DNA of 64,000 nucleotides from Mediterranea massiliensis (GCF_900128475.1 NZ_LT635832.1:1-64000); one strand, 5' to 3'; shown: positions 27,969-37,843, counted from the first letter of the stretch. The notes: a model not told the origin generated them from the letters alone. Translations and numbers: made by a program.

Positions 27969-30005
27969 ATGAATTTGAAAAGTTACTTTTCTGTTGCAGC
28001 CCTTTGCCTGGCATTGGCCTCCTGCAACTCGGGCAAGCAGCCTGCCACGCTGACGGCGGGCATCGACCTTGCCAATCTGGACACGACCGCTCTGCCGGGT
28101 ACCGACTTCTACGAGTATGCCTGCGGCGGTTGGATGAAGAACAATCCCCTGACCGACGAGTATTCCCAGTATGGCTCGTTCACCATCCTGGCCGAGAACA
28201 ACCGCAAGCAGATCCAGGGCCTGATTGAGGAACTGGCCGCTACGCAACACGAGGCAGGAAGCATCGCGCAGAAGGTGGGTGACTTGTACAAGATTGCCAT
28301 GGACAGCGTCAAGCTGAACAAGGAGGGTGTAGCTCCCATTCAGACCGAGCTCGACCAGATTGCTGCCTTGAAGGACAAGAAGGACGTCTATCCGCTCCTG
28401 GCCGAGATGTACAAGAAAGGCATCGCCGCCTATCTGGCGCTCTATGTGGGTGCCGACGAAATGAACAGCAGCATGAACGCTGTTCAGATGGCCCAATACG
28501 GCCTGAGCATGGGCGACCGCGACTATTATCTGCTCGACGATGAGGCTACCGTGAAGATTCGCGAGGCCTTCAAGGAACATGTCAAGAAGATGTATCAGCT
28601 GGCCGGCTTCGATGCCGCTACCGCCGAACAGGGCATGAAGACCGTGATGGACGTGGAAACCCGTCTGGCCAAGGCTTTCCGCTCGCGCGTGGAGCTGCGC
28701 GACCCGCATGCCAACTACAACAAGATGGCGATGGCCGACATCAAGAAGCAGTACGCCTCCTTCGACTGGGATGCCTATCTGAAGGGACTCGACCTGAATA
28801 ATGTCAACGAAATCATCATCGGCCAGCCCGCTTCGCTCGAGGCTTCGGTCAAGATTATTGACACCCTGCCCCTCGACCAGCAGAAGCTCTACCTGCAATG
28901 GAAGCTGATTGACGCCGCCGCCAACTACCTGAACGACGCCATGAAGGAGCAGAACTTCGACTTCTATAACCGCACGATGTCGGGTGCGCAGGAAATGCAA
29001 CCCCGCTGGAAGACGGCCGTAGGCGTGGTAAGCTCGACGCTGGGAGAAGCCGTCGGACAGATGTATGTGGAGAAGTATTTCCCCGCCGCCGCCAAGGAAC
29101 GCATGGTGACCCTTGTAAAGAATCTGCAGACGGCTTTGGGCGAGCGCATCCAGGCGTTGGAGTGGATGAGCGACTCTACCAAGGTGAAAGCCATGGAGAA
29201 GCTTGCTACCTTCCATGTGAAGATTGGTTACCCCGATAAGTGGAAAGATTATAGCGCACTGGAAATCAAGGATGATTCTTATTGGGCAAACATCGAGCGT
29301 GCCAACCTGTGGGGACACGCCGAAATGGTGGCCAAGGCCGGCAAGCCTGTTGACAAGGACGAGTGGCTGATGACGCCTCAGACGGTGAACGCCTACTACA
29401 ACCCGACAACCAACGAAATCTGCTTCCCTGCCGCCATCCTGCAACCGCCTTTCTTCGATATGAACGCGGACGATGCCTTCAACTACGGAGCCATCGGTGT
29501 GGTAATCGGCCACGAAATGACGCACGGATTCGACGACCAGGGCCGCCAGTACGACAAGGACGGTAACCTGAAAGACTGGTGGACGGAAGAAGACGCCAAG
29601 AAGTTCGAAGAACGTGCCAACGTGATGGTAGCTTTCTTTGACAGCATCGAGGTGGCTCCTGGTGTGCATGCCAACGGCAAGATGACGCTGGGTGAGAACA
29701 TCGCCGACCATGGCGGCTTGCAAGTTGCCTTCCAGGCCTTCAAGAACGCCACGGCTGGTGCCCCGCTCGAAGTGAAGGACGGCTTTACGCCCGAACAGCG
29801 TTTCTTCCTGGCTTATGCAGGCGTATGGGCCAACAACATCCGTCCTGAAGCTGTACTCCAGCTGACGAAGATTGACGTACACTCGCTGGGCGAATGGCGT
29901 GTGAACGGTGCCTTGCCTCATATCGGCGCATGGTACGATGCCTTTGGTATCACCGACAAGGACCCGATGTTCATTCCTGTAGAGAAGCGCGTTTCAATCT
30001 GGTAA
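27969..30005 (+). CDS. M13 family (PepO/neprilysin-like) metallopeptidase lipoprotein
   Basis: 678 residues, the full length for M13. The lipoprotein signal ends at Cys19 (CLALASC). The zinc motif HEMTH is at His515-Glu516 to His519, and the third ligand Glu576 lies in GENIAD. NAYYNPTTNEICFPAAIL is the family's NAYY substrate-binding block. It is predicted to cleave short peptides at the cell envelope. It lies 36 bases after the ABC-F gene and may be read from the same promoter. Two hairpins and array E follow. Confidence 0.94.
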   Translation: MNLKSYFSVAALCLALASCNSGKQPATLTAGIDLANLDTTALPGTDFYEYACGGWMKNNPLTDEYSQYGSFTILAENNRKQIQGLIEELAATQHEAGSIAQKVGDLYKIAMDSVKLNKEGVAPIQTELDQIAALKDKKDVYPLLAEMYKKGIAAYLALYVGADEMNSSMNAVQMAQYGLSMGDRDYYLLDDEATVKIREAFKEHVKKMYQLAGFDAATAEQGMKTVMDVETRLAKAFRSRVELRDPHANYNKMAMADIKKQYASFDWDAYLKGLDLNNVNEIIIGQPASLEASVKIIDTLPLDQQKLYLQWKLIDAAANYLNDAMKEQNFDFYNRTMSGAQEMQPRWKTAVGVVSSTLGEAVGQMYVEKYFPAAAKERMVTLVKNLQTALGERIQALEWMSDSTKVKAMEKLATFHVKIGYPDKWKDYSALEIKDDSYWANIERANLWGHAEMVAKAGKPVDKDEWLMTPQTVNAYYNPTTNEICFPAAILQPPFFDMNADDAFNYGAIGVVIGHEMTHGFDDQGRQYDKDGNLKDWWTEEDAKKFEERANVMVAFFDSIEVAPGVHANGKMTLGENIADHGGLQVAFQAFKNATAGAPLEVKDGFTPEQRFFLAYAGVWANNIRPEAVLQLTKIDVHSLGEWRVNGALPHIGAWYDAFGITDKDPMFIPVEKRVSIW

Positions 30006-30019
30006 AATATCCTTCCATG

Positions 30020-30095
30020 CCGATGCGCCTGTACGCATCGGACGGAAGACTTCAGGAAATGCCCGTCCTCCCCGTTGTGGAAGGTCGGGCATTTC
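30020..30095 (+). terminator. Two hairpins after the M13 peptidase gene
   Basis: First, CCGATGCG (30020-30027) and CGCATCGG (30034-30041) form a perfect stem. Second, GAAATGCCCG (30056-30065) and CGGGCATTTC (30086-30095) form a longer-looped stem followed by TTG. Neither has a full T run, so they are probable, not certain, terminators. Confidence 0.55.
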
Positions 30096-30106
30096 TTGTC
30101 AAGGAG

Positions 30107-30172
30107 GAAAGCAGTGTTTTCCGAGGGCGAAAGCATCGTTTTCCGAGGAAGAAAGCAGTGCTTTCCCGACGG
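30107..30172. repeat. Intergenic 22-bp tandem array, three units (array E)
   Basis: Units begin at 30107, 30129 and 30151. The core GAAAGCAGTGCTTTCC is palindromic (GAAAGCA/TGCTTTC) and the spacer is GAGG-like. It has the same core and period as arrays C and D but a different spacer. It lies in the gap (30006-30314) between the M13 peptidase and purH. Confidence 0.8.
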
Positions 30173-30267
30173 AGGCAGTCGGGGGAGGAGAGAGGCGTAA
30201 ACTTCTCATTCTTTTAATTATAGTAAATTTCTTGCCAAGGAATAGGTGGGTAAACCAACAAAATTTG

Positions 30268-30275
30268 TAACTTTG
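30268..30275 (+). promoter_or_regulatory. -7 box of purH
   Basis: TAACTTTG fits TAnnTTTG and lies 39 bases before the ATG at 30315. No convincing -33 TTTG is present. Confidence 0.55.
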
Positions 30276-30314
30276 CGGGGTTATTATACATATACGCATA
30301 AAAACCATATAACC

Positions 30315-31841
30315 ATGACGGAAGCAAAGAGAATCAAAACAGCATTGGTATCCGTTTACCATAAAGACGGTTTGGACGAAATCATCAGCAAACTGCATGA
30401 AGAAGGAGTGGAATTCCTCTCGACAGGCGGCACCCGCCAGTTCATCGAAGGACTGGGCTATCCCTGCCGTGCGGTGGAAGAGCTCACCACCTATCCGTCC
30501 ATCTTGGGCGGCCGCGTGAAGACCCTCCATCCGAAAGTATTCGGAGGCATCCTGTGCCGCCGCGACGTGGAGCAGGACAGACAGCAGATCGAAAAATATG
30601 AAATCCCCGAAATAGACCTCGTCATCGTAGACCTCTATCCGTTTGAGGCAACCGTAGCCAGCGGAGCACCCGAGGCCGACATCATCGAGAAAATCGACAT
30701 AGGCGGCATCTCGCTCATCCGCGCCGCTGCCAAGAACTACAAGGACGTGGTCATCGTCGCTTCTCAGGCCCAGTACCAACCCCTGCGCGACATCCTGATG
30801 GAGCACGGCGCCACGACGTCGCTCGAAGAACGCCGCTGGTTTGCCAAGGAGGCCTTTGCCGTTTCTTCCAACTACGACTCGGCCATATTCAACTACTTTG
30901 ACGGCGGAGAGGGAAGCGCCTTCCGCTACTCGGCCAACAACCAGAAGACCCTGCGCTATGGCGAGAACCCCCATCAGAAGGGTTACTTCTACGGCAATCT
31001 GGACGAGATGTTCGACCAGATTCACGGCAAGGAAATCTCCTACAACAACCTGCTGGACATCAACGCAGCCGTAGACCTCATTAACGAATTTGGCAACGAA
31101 ACCACCTTCGCCATCCTGAAACACAACAACGCTTGTGGCCTGGCTACCCGCCCCACGGTGCTCGAGGCTTGGGAGGATGCCTTGGCTGGCGACCCCGTAT
31201 CGGCTTTCGGCGGTGTGCTCATTACGAATGCCGTTGTCGACAAGGCGGCTGCCGAGGAAATCACGAAAATCTTCTTCGAAGTCATCATCGCTCCTGACTA
31301 TGATGTGGACGCTCTCGAAATCCTGGGACAGAAGAAGAACCGCATCATCCTGGCCCGCAAGCAGGGCAAGCTGCCCACCAAGCAGTTCCGCTCGTTGCTG
31401 AACGGCGTGCTGGTGCAGGACCGTGACCTCAAGGTGGAAACTCCCGAAGACCTGAAGGTAGTGACCGTCAAGGCTCCTACCGCACAGGAAATAGACGACA
31501 TGCTCTTCGCCAACAAGATTGTGAAGAACTCCAAGTCCAACGCCATCGTACTGGCCAAGGGACATCAGCTGCTGGCCAGCGGTGTGGGTCAGACGAGCCG
31601 TGTAGACGCCTTGAAGCAGGCCATCGAGAAGGCCAAGAGCTTCGGTTTTGACCTGCACGGAGCCGTGATGGCCAGCGACGCTTTCTTCCCCTTCCCCGAC
31701 TGTGTGGAGATTGCGGGCAACGAAGGCATCACCGCCGTCATCCAGCCGGGCGGAAGCATCAAGGACCAGCTGAGCTTTGACTATTGCAACGAGCATGGCA
31801 TCGCCATGGTGACAACCGGTTTCCGTCACTTCAAGCACTAA
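30315..31841 (+). CDS. purH: Bifunctional AICAR formyltransferase / IMP cyclohydrolase
   Basis: 508 residues, the normal PurH length. The N-terminal methylglyoxal synthase-like domain performs IMP cyclisation (KTALVSVYHKDGLDEI, FLSTGGTRQFIE, GGRVKTLHPKVFGGIL). The C-terminal domain transfers the formyl group, with LRYGENPHQKGYF, ILKHNNACGLA and SDAFFPFPD as signatures. These are the last two steps of IMP synthesis. ATG 30315 was chosen because the family's N-terminus begins there and the -7 box lies upstream; an earlier in-frame ATG at 30246 precedes the promoter. Confidence 0.96.
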   Translation: MTEAKRIKTALVSVYHKDGLDEIISKLHEEGVEFLSTGGTRQFIEGLGYPCRAVEELTTYPSILGGRVKTLHPKVFGGILCRRDVEQDRQQIEKYEIPEIDLVIVDLYPFEATVASGAPEADIIEKIDIGGISLIRAAAKNYKDVVIVASQAQYQPLRDILMEHGATTSLEERRWFAKEAFAVSSNYDSAIFNYFDGGEGSAFRYSANNQKTLRYGENPHQKGYFYGNLDEMFDQIHGKEISYNNLLDINAAVDLINEFGNETTFAILKHNNACGLATRPTVLEAWEDALAGDPVSAFGGVLITNAVVDKAAAEEITKIFFEVIIAPDYDVDALEILGQKKNRIILARKQGKLPTKQFRSLLNGVLVQDRDLKVETPEDLKVVTVKAPTAQEIDDMLFANKIVKNSKSNAIVLAKGHQLLASGVGQTSRVDALKQAIEKAKSFGFDLHGAVMASDAFFPFPDCVEIAGNEGITAVIQPGGSIKDQLSFDYCNEHGIAMVTTGFRHFKH

Positions 31842-31844
31842 AAA

Positions 31845-31954
31845 TAATGAAGAATGAAGAACGAAGAATGAAGAATTTGAGCGTGTCAAAGTGCGTGCCT
31901 GGATTCTCGTTTTCCGTTCTTCATTCTTAATTCATCATTCTTAATTCTTCATTA
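31845..31954. repeat. Long imperfect inverted repeat between purH and mreB
   Basis: The left arm (about 31846-31881) is made of GAAGAATGAA-type repeats, and the right arm (about 31916-31953) is its near reverse complement (TTCATTCTTAATTCTTCATT). The transcript could fold into a long A/U-rich stem 6 bases before mreB. It fills the whole intergenic gap. Confidence 0.7.
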
Positions 31955-31959
31955 AAAAG

Positions 31960-32982
31960 ATGGGATTATTCTCTTTTACCCAAGAAATAGCCATGGACCT
32001 GGGTACGGCCAACACCATTATCACCTCGGGTGGTAAGATTGTGGTGGACGAACCTTCCGTTGTGGCCCTCGACCGCCGTACGGACAAGATGATTGCCGTG
32101 GGCGAGAAAGCCAAGCTCATGCACGAGAAGACGCATGAGAACATCCGCACCATCCGCCCCCTGCGCGACGGCGTCATCGCCGACTTCTACGCCTGCGAGC
32201 AGATGATACGCGGACTCATCAAGATGGTGAACACCCGTCACCGCCTCTTTTCGCCTTCGCTCCGCATGGTCATCGGCGTACCCTCGGGCAGTACGGAAGT
32301 GGAGCTCCGTGCCGTGCGCGACTCGGCCGAGCATGCCGGCGGACGTGACGTCTACCTCATCTTCGAACCCATGGCCGCCGCCATCGGTATCGGCATCGAT
32401 GTGGAGGCACCCGAAGGCAACATGATTGTGGACATAGGTGGCGGTTCGACCGAAATCGCCGTCATTTCGCTGGGAGGTATCGTGTCGAACAACTCCATCC
32501 GCATCGCGGGCGACGACCTTACGGCCGACATTCAGGAGTACATGAGCCGCCAGCACAACGTGAAGGTCAGCGAGCGTATGGCCGAACGTATCAAGATACA
32601 TGTAGGAGCCGCCTTGACCGACCTGGGCGACGATGCTCCCGAAGACTATATCGTGCATGGTCCGAACCGCATTACAGCCCTGCCGATGGAAGTACCTGTA
32701 TGCTATCAGGAAGTGGCCCACTGCCTGGAGAAGTCCATCTCGAAGATTGAGACCGCCATCCTCAGCGCGCTGGAGAATACGCCGCCCGAGCTGTATGCCG
32801 ACATCGTGCACAACGGTATCTACCTGGCCGGTGGAGGCGCTCTGCTTCGCGGACTCGACAAGCGTCTGACGGACAAGATCAACATCCCCTTCCACATCGC
32901 CGAAGACCCCTTACATGCCGTTGCCAAGGGTACAGGTGTGGCGCTGAAGAACGTAGACCGTTTCTCGTTCCTGATGCGATAA
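31960..32982 (+). CDS. mreB: Rod-shape determining protein MreB
   Basis: 340 residues, an actin-like ATPase that forms membrane-bound filaments and guides cell-wall elongation. The phosphate-1 motif IAMDLGTANT is at about residues 9-18, the phosphate-2 region VDIGGGSTEIAVISLGG near 157-173, and the adenosine region IYLAGGGALLRGLD near 287-300. The N-terminal MGLFSFTQE is the usual membrane-binding start. It begins the mreB-mreC-mreD-PBP2-rodA cluster. Confidence 0.96.
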   Translation: MGLFSFTQEIAMDLGTANTIITSGGKIVVDEPSVVALDRRTDKMIAVGEKAKLMHEKTHENIRTIRPLRDGVIADFYACEQMIRGLIKMVNTRHRLFSPSLRMVIGVPSGSTEVELRAVRDSAEHAGGRDVYLIFEPMAAAIGIGIDVEAPEGNMIVDIGGGSTEIAVISLGGIVSNNSIRIAGDDLTADIQEYMSRQHNVKVSERMAERIKIHVGAALTDLGDDAPEDYIVHGPNRITALPMEVPVCYQEVAHCLEKSISKIETAILSALENTPPELYADIVHNGIYLAGGGALLRGLDKRLTDKINIPFHIAEDPLHAVAKGTGVALKNVDRFSFLMR

Positions 32983-32989
32983 CTTTATC

Positions 32990-33091
32990 AGCGGTTAGTT
33001 GTAAGCAGTTGACGGTGCGTATTCCTGCCTTGGGGACTACTTGCCGTTGACCACTTGCCGCTAACCGTTCATCATTAACCCACTAACCGCT
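32990..33091. repeat. Inverted repeat in the mreB-mreC gap
   Basis: AGCGGTTAGT (32990-32999) is perfectly complementary to ACTAACCGCT (33082-33091), and looser CCGTTGA / GCCGCTAACCG copies lie between. The right arm ends 7 bases before the GTG of mreC, so a folded transcript could affect its translation. Confidence 0.6.
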
Positions 33092-33098
33092 AATTATC

Positions 33099-33938
33099 GT
33101 GCGCGACCTCCTTAACTTTCTGCTGAGATACAGCCATTGGTTTCTCTTTCTGCTGCTCGAGGCCCTTTGCCTGGTGCTGATAGGGCGGACCGCACGCTAT
33201 CAGCAGAGCGTATTCTTTTCGTCGGCCAACTACGTGGTCGGGAAGGTATACGACATGGCGGGTGTCGTCACGTCCTATTTCCACCTGAAGGATGCCAACG
33301 AGGACTTGCTCGACCGCAACATCTGGCTGGAGCAGCGCGTGGCTTTTCTGGAGAAGGCTTTGGCCGACGAGACAGGTGACACTCTGACATCCAAGGTGGC
33401 AGGCAAGCCATTGCCGGGTGGTTATTGGACCTTCAAGGCACATGTGATAAAGAACAGTCTGACGCTGGCCGACAACTACATTACGCTCGACAAGGGAAGC
33501 GCGTCTGGCGTCCGTCCCGATATGGGGGTGGTAGGTGCCGCGGGTGTGGTAGGCATTGTCTATCGCACGTCGCCCCGCTATTCGCTGGTCATCCCCTTGC
33601 TCAACAGCAAGTCCAGCGTCAGTTGCAAGATTCAGGGCAGCGACTACTTCGGCTATCTGAAGTGGGAAGGCGACGATCCCTGTTACGCTTATCTGAAGGA
33701 CCTGCCGCGCCATGCGGAGTTCAGTTTGGGCGATACGGTGGTAACCAGCGGCTTTTCCTCCGTCTTTCCCCAGGGGTTGATGGTAGGGACGGTGGACGAT
33801 ATGGCCGACTCGAACGACGGCCTTTCCTATCTGCTCAAGGTGAAGCTGGCAACCGACTTCGGCAAGTTGGGCTCGGTCCGTATCCTGGCGCGTAGCGGGC
33901 AGGCTGAGCAGAAGGCACTTGAAAAGACGGTCGATTGA
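33099..33938 (+). CDS. mreC: Rod-shape determining protein MreC
   Basis: 279 residues, starting with GTG. One membrane helix at about residues 12-29 is followed by a coiled coil (about 45-95) and the periplasmic beta-rich MreC core, with DKGSASGVRPDMGVVGAAGVVG and DTVVTSGFSSVFPQGLMVG as hallmarks. MreC connects MreB filaments to the wall synthases PBP2 and RodA encoded just downstream. Confidence 0.93.
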   Translation: MRDLLNFLLRYSHWFLFLLLEALCLVLIGRTARYQQSVFFSSANYVVGKVYDMAGVVTSYFHLKDANEDLLDRNIWLEQRVAFLEKALADETGDTLTSKVAGKPLPGGYWTFKAHVIKNSLTLADNYITLDKGSASGVRPDMGVVGAAGVVGIVYRTSPRYSLVIPLLNSKSSVSCKIQGSDYFGYLKWEGDDPCYAYLKDLPRHAEFSLGDTVVTSGFSSVFPQGLMVGTVDDMADSNDGLSYLLKVKLATDFGKLGSVRILARSGQAEQKALEKTVD

Positions 33939-33996
33939 GTTGGAATAAGGAGAATGAAAGGAAGTAGCAATAATTAAACAAACGGATTGTTGACGC

Positions 33997-34503
33997 ATGG
34001 CAATTAGCTATCTATATAAAGCTGTCTGGCTCGTGGTGCTGGTTTTGTTGCAGGGCTTGGTGCTGAACAACCTGCACATTGCGGGATATGCTACGCCTTT
34101 TCTCTACGTGGTGCTCATCCTGCAGTTCGAGAACGACGTGAAGCCCTCGAACCTGATGTTGTGGGCCTTTGCCGTCGGCCTGCTGGTCGATGTCTTTTCG
34201 GACACTCCGGGCATGAATGCGGCAGCTTCCGTATTGATAGCCTTTCTGCGCCCCACGCTGTTGAGGCTCTTTGTTCCCCGCGACGTGCAGGAGACACTGG
34301 TGCTTTCCATGCACTCCATGGGAGTAGGCGTTTTCCTCAAGTATATCGTGTCTGCGGTATTCATTCATCACACAGCCTTGTTCCTGCTGGAGTTTTTCTC
34401 GCTGGCCCATCCGCTGGACCTGTTGCTGCGCATTCTCTCTAGTACCATACTGACAACGGTTTGTATCTGGGCCCTTGAACTCTTCAGGCAGCGTGGCAAG
34501 TGA
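33997..34503 (+). CDS. mreD: Rod-shape determining protein MreD
   Basis: 168 residues with about five membrane segments (roughly residues 7-24, 29-44, 52-72, 98-122 and 135-158), the size and topology of MreD. The LLVDVFSDTPGMNAAASVL segment is the family's conserved loop. It completes the MreBCD scaffold. Sequence conservation in this family is low, so position in the cluster carries much of the weight. Confidence 0.9.
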   Translation: MAISYLYKAVWLVVLVLLQGLVLNNLHIAGYATPFLYVVLILQFENDVKPSNLMLWAFAVGLLVDVFSDTPGMNAAASVLIAFLRPTLLRLFVPRDVQETLVLSMHSMGVGVFLKYIVSAVFIHHTALFLLEFFSLAHPLDLLLRILSSTILTTVCIWALELFRQRGK

Positions 34504-34525
34504 CGGGCAATATATAAATTGACTG

Positions 34526-36394
34526 ATGGCGAAAGACTATACATTTGAAAAGAGAAAGTATGTGCTGGGGGCGGTCGTAATATTGGTCGTCCTTCTGTAC
34601 ATTGTGCGCCTGTTCGGTCTTCAGATTCTTTCGGACAAGTACAAGCGCTATGCTGACAGCAATGCTTTCCTCAACAAGATACAATACCCTTCCCGCGGAG
34701 CCATTTACGACCGCAACGGCAAATTGCTCGTTTTCAACCAGCCGGCCTATGACGTGACGTTTGTACCGCGCGAGGTGGAAAATCTTGATACACTTGACTT
34801 CTGCCGTTCTTTGGGCATTACGGAGGAGCAGTTCATGCAACGGATGACTGATGTGCGCGACCGCAGAAAGAACCCGGGTTACTCCAAGTATACGCCCCAG
34901 GTGTTCATGACACAGCTGTCTGCCGAGGAGTGCGGCATCTTTCAGGAAAAATTGTTCAAGTTCCCAGGCTTTTCCATCCAGCGGCGTACTATCCGGCAGT
35001 ATTCCTACAATTCGGCCGGCCACGTGCTGGGCGATATCGGTGAAGTGTCGATGAGCGACATTGAGAAGGACGACTATTACATCCGTGGCGACTACATCGG
35101 CAAGCAGGGCATTGAACGTTCCTATGAAAAATATCTGCGCGGCGAGAAGGGCGTGGAAGTGCTTCTGCGCGATGCCCACGGTCGCATACAGGGGCATTAT
35201 ATGGACGGGAAGCTCGACCGCCCTTCTGTGCCTGGCAAGAACCTGAAACTGGGTATCGATATCGACCTCCAGATGCTGGGCGAACGCCTGATGCAGAACA
35301 AGATCGGGGCTATCGTAGCCATTGAACCGAAAACCGGCGAGATACTCTGCATGGTGTCGTCGCCCAACTTCGACCCGCACATGATGATAGGCCGCCAGCG
35401 AGGCAAGAACCATCTGCTGCTCGAAAAAGACCGTCAGAAACCTTTGCTGAACCGCGCCATCATGGGTACCTATCCGCCCGGTTCCACTTTCAAGACCACG
35501 CAAGGCCTCATATTCTTGCAGGAAGGCATCATTCAGGAGGAAACATCTTTCCCCTGCTCGCACGGATTCAGTTACCGCGGCCTGAAGGTGGGATGCCATG
35601 GTCATGCCTCTCCCCTGCCGTTGATACCTGCCATTGCCACTTCGTGTAACGCTTATTTCTGTTGGGGATTGTATCGGATGATTGGCGACCGCAAGTATGG
35701 TTCGCCCCAGAATGCGCTTACGGTGTGGAAGGATTACATGGTGTCGCAGGGATTCGGATATAAGCTGGGAGTCGATTTGCCGGGTGAGTTGCAAGGATTC
35801 ATTCCCAATGCCCAGTACTACGACCGGGCTTATCGAGGCTCATGGAACGGATTGACCATCATCAGTATCGCTATCGGACAGGGTGAAGTTCTTGCTACTC
35901 CCTTGCAGATAGCCAACCTTGGAGCTACGATAGCCAACCGCGGACACTTCATCACGCCCCATGTCGTGAAGGAAGTTGAAGACAATTCGTTGGACAGCCT
36001 CTATACGGAAATGCGGACGACCGGCATCAGCCGTGATTATTACGAAGACATTGTCGAAGGTATGAGGGCGGCCGTCACAGGAAGTACAGGCAGTGGTACC
36101 TGCCGCCTGGTGGGGACCTTGTTGCCCGGTGTGGAGGCTTGTGGCAAGACGGGTACAGCACAGAATCCGCATGGAAAGGACCATTCGGTGTTCATGGGTT
36201 TTGCTCCGAAGGATGATCCCAAGATTGCCATTGTGGTATATGTGGAGAACGGTGGCTGGGGAGCCACGTACGGCGTGCCCATCGGTGCCTTGATGATGGA
36301 CCAATATTTGCACGGCAAGCTCTCGCCGCAGAACGAGGCGCTGGCCGAAGACTTCAGTAATCGTGTGATTTTCTATGGTAACGAGGAGAGATAG
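34526..36394 (+). CDS. mrdA: Penicillin-binding protein 2 (transpeptidase)
   Basis: 622 residues. One membrane anchor (about 12-31) is followed by the PBP dimer domain (YPSRGAIYDRNGKLL, the usual class B start) and the transpeptidase domain. Active-site motifs are Ser320-Thr-Phe-Lys323, Ser373-Cys-Asn375 and Lys541-Thr-Gly543. It cross-links peptidoglycan during elongation, paired with the RodA glycosyltransferase encoded next, whose start overlaps the end of this gene by 20 bases. Confidence 0.95.
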   Translation: MAKDYTFEKRKYVLGAVVILVVLLYIVRLFGLQILSDKYKRYADSNAFLNKIQYPSRGAIYDRNGKLLVFNQPAYDVTFVPREVENLDTLDFCRSLGITEEQFMQRMTDVRDRRKNPGYSKYTPQVFMTQLSAEECGIFQEKLFKFPGFSIQRRTIRQYSYNSAGHVLGDIGEVSMSDIEKDDYYIRGDYIGKQGIERSYEKYLRGEKGVEVLLRDAHGRIQGHYMDGKLDRPSVPGKNLKLGIDIDLQMLGERLMQNKIGAIVAIEPKTGEILCMVSSPNFDPHMMIGRQRGKNHLLLEKDRQKPLLNRAIMGTYPPGSTFKTTQGLIFLQEGIIQEETSFPCSHGFSYRGLKVGCHGHASPLPLIPAIATSCNAYFCWGLYRMIGDRKYGSPQNALTVWKDYMVSQGFGYKLGVDLPGELQGFIPNAQYYDRAYRGSWNGLTIISIAIGQGEVLATPLQIANLGATIANRGHFITPHVVKEVEDNSLDSLYTEMRTTGISRDYYEDIVEGMRAAVTGSTGSGTCRLVGTLLPGVEACGKTGTAQNPHGKDHSVFMGFAPKDDPKIAIVVYVENGGWGATYGVPIGALMMDQYLHGKLSPQNEALAEDFSNRVIFYGNEER

Positions 36395-37841
36395 TGTTTG
36401 GAAAACGGTGGACTGGGTGACGATTGTCATCTACCTGCTGCTGGTTGTCGGCGGGTGGTTCAGTGTGTGTGGTGCCAGCTATGATTATGTGGACCGCGAC
36501 TTTCTGGACTTCAGCACGCGTGCGGGTAAGCAGTTTGTGTGGATTGTCTGCTCATTCGGTTTGGGCGTGGTGCTGTTACTGCTCGACGATATGTTCTATG
36601 ATACCTTTGCCTACCTCATTTATGCCGGCATGCTGCTGTTGCTACTAGTGACCATCTTTATTGCGCCCGACACGAAGGGCTCGCGCTCGTGGCTCATCCT
36701 GGGACCGGTCAGCATTCAACCCGCTGAGTTTGCCAAGTTTGCCACGGCCTTGGCGTTGGCTAAGTTCATGGGGGCATATGGTTTTGTGCTTCATCGTTGG
36801 CGCAGCGTGCTGACCATTGCCTTCCTCATTCTCTGTCCGATGCTGCTCATCGTGGGGCAGCGCGAGACGGGTTCGGCTCTGGTTTATCTGTCCTTTTCGC
36901 TGATGCTCTATCGCGGGGGTATGCCGGGAGCCGTGCTGTTTGCAGGAGTCTGTGCCGTGGTCTATTTTGTTGTCGGCATCCGTTTCGGCGATGTTTGGAT
37001 GTTTCAGGATACCACTTCGGTCGGTGAATTCTCTGTGTTGTGTCTCATTCTGATTTCTGTACCTGCGTTGCTGCGGGTCTATCTGCCCGAGAACAGCCGT
37101 GTACGGTTGTGGCCTTTGGCTGCTTCGGGTGTAGGCGTGGTGTTGCTGGCCTGTGCGTTGTCCGGTTGGCTGTGGGCCTTCAACGTGGTGTATGTCCTGT
37201 GGGGGCTTTGTGCGGTGGCCGTCGGTTGGCTGTTCTACATGCTGCTGCGTGAGCGGAGGCGGGTGTATGCCTTCATTGCGGTTTTCCTGATAGCGTCGGT
37301 CGGTTTTCTGTATTCGTGTGATTACGTGTTCGACCGCGTGCTTGAACCCCACCAGCAGGTGCGCATCAAGGTCCTTTTGGGTCTGGAGGAAGATTTGGCG
37401 GGAGCTGGCTACAACGTCAACCAGTCGAAGATTGCCATCGGTTCGGGCGGATTGTGGGGAAAAGGTTTTCTGAACGGCACACAGACCAAGCTGAAATATG
37501 TACCCGAGCAGGATACTGACTTTATCTTCTGTACGGTGGGCGAAGAGGAGGGCTTTGTCGGCTCCGTTTCAGTGCTGTTGCTGTATATGGCGCTCATTCT
37601 GCGTCTCATCTGGCTGTCCGAACGCCAGCCGACGGTTTCGGGCCGTGTCTACGGCTATTGTGTGATGGGGGTTTTCTTCTTTCACCTGTTTATCAACGTG
37701 GGCATGGTGCTGGGATTGACGCCCGTTATCGGCATTCCCCTGCCGTTTTTCAGTTACGGAGGTTCTTCGTTATGGGGATTCACCATCCTGCTTTTTGTTT
37801 TCCTGAGGATTGATGCAGCCCGCGGGCTTCGGATGCGATAG
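36375..37841 (+). CDS. rodA: RodA, SEDS-family peptidoglycan glycosyltransferase
   Basis: 488 residues with about ten to twelve membrane helices. SEDS features: the DTKGSRSWLILGPVSIQPAE segment near 97-116 (KGSRSWL...QPAEF), QRETGSALVYLS near 160-171, EQDTDFIFCTVGEEEG near 377-392, and GIPLPFFSYGGSS near the C-terminus. It polymerises lipid II glycan strands together with PBP2. It is somewhat longer than E. coli RodA because of an extra helix region around residues 210-320. The stop lies only two bases from the end of the convergent gldH gene. Confidence 0.94.
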   Translation: MVTRRDSVWKTVDWVTIVIYLLLVVGGWFSVCGASYDYVDRDFLDFSTRAGKQFVWIVCSFGLGVVLLLLDDMFYDTFAYLIYAGMLLLLLVTIFIAPDTKGSRSWLILGPVSIQPAEFAKFATALALAKFMGAYGFVLHRWRSVLTIAFLILCPMLLIVGQRETGSALVYLSFSLMLYRGGMPGAVLFAGVCAVVYFVVGIRFGDVWMFQDTTSVGEFSVLCLILISVPALLRVYLPENSRVRLWPLAASGVGVVLLACALSGWLWAFNVVYVLWGLCAVAVGWLFYMLLRERRRVYAFIAVFLIASVGFLYSCDYVFDRVLEPHQQVRIKVLLGLEEDLAGAGYNVNQSKIAIGSGGLWGKGFLNGTQTKLKYVPEQDTDFIFCTVGEEEGFVGSVSVLLLYMALILRLIWLSERQPTVSGRVYGYCVMGVFFFHLFINVGMVLGLTPVIGIPLPFFSYGGSSLWGFTILLFVFLRIDAARGLRMR

Positions 37842-37843
37842 GG

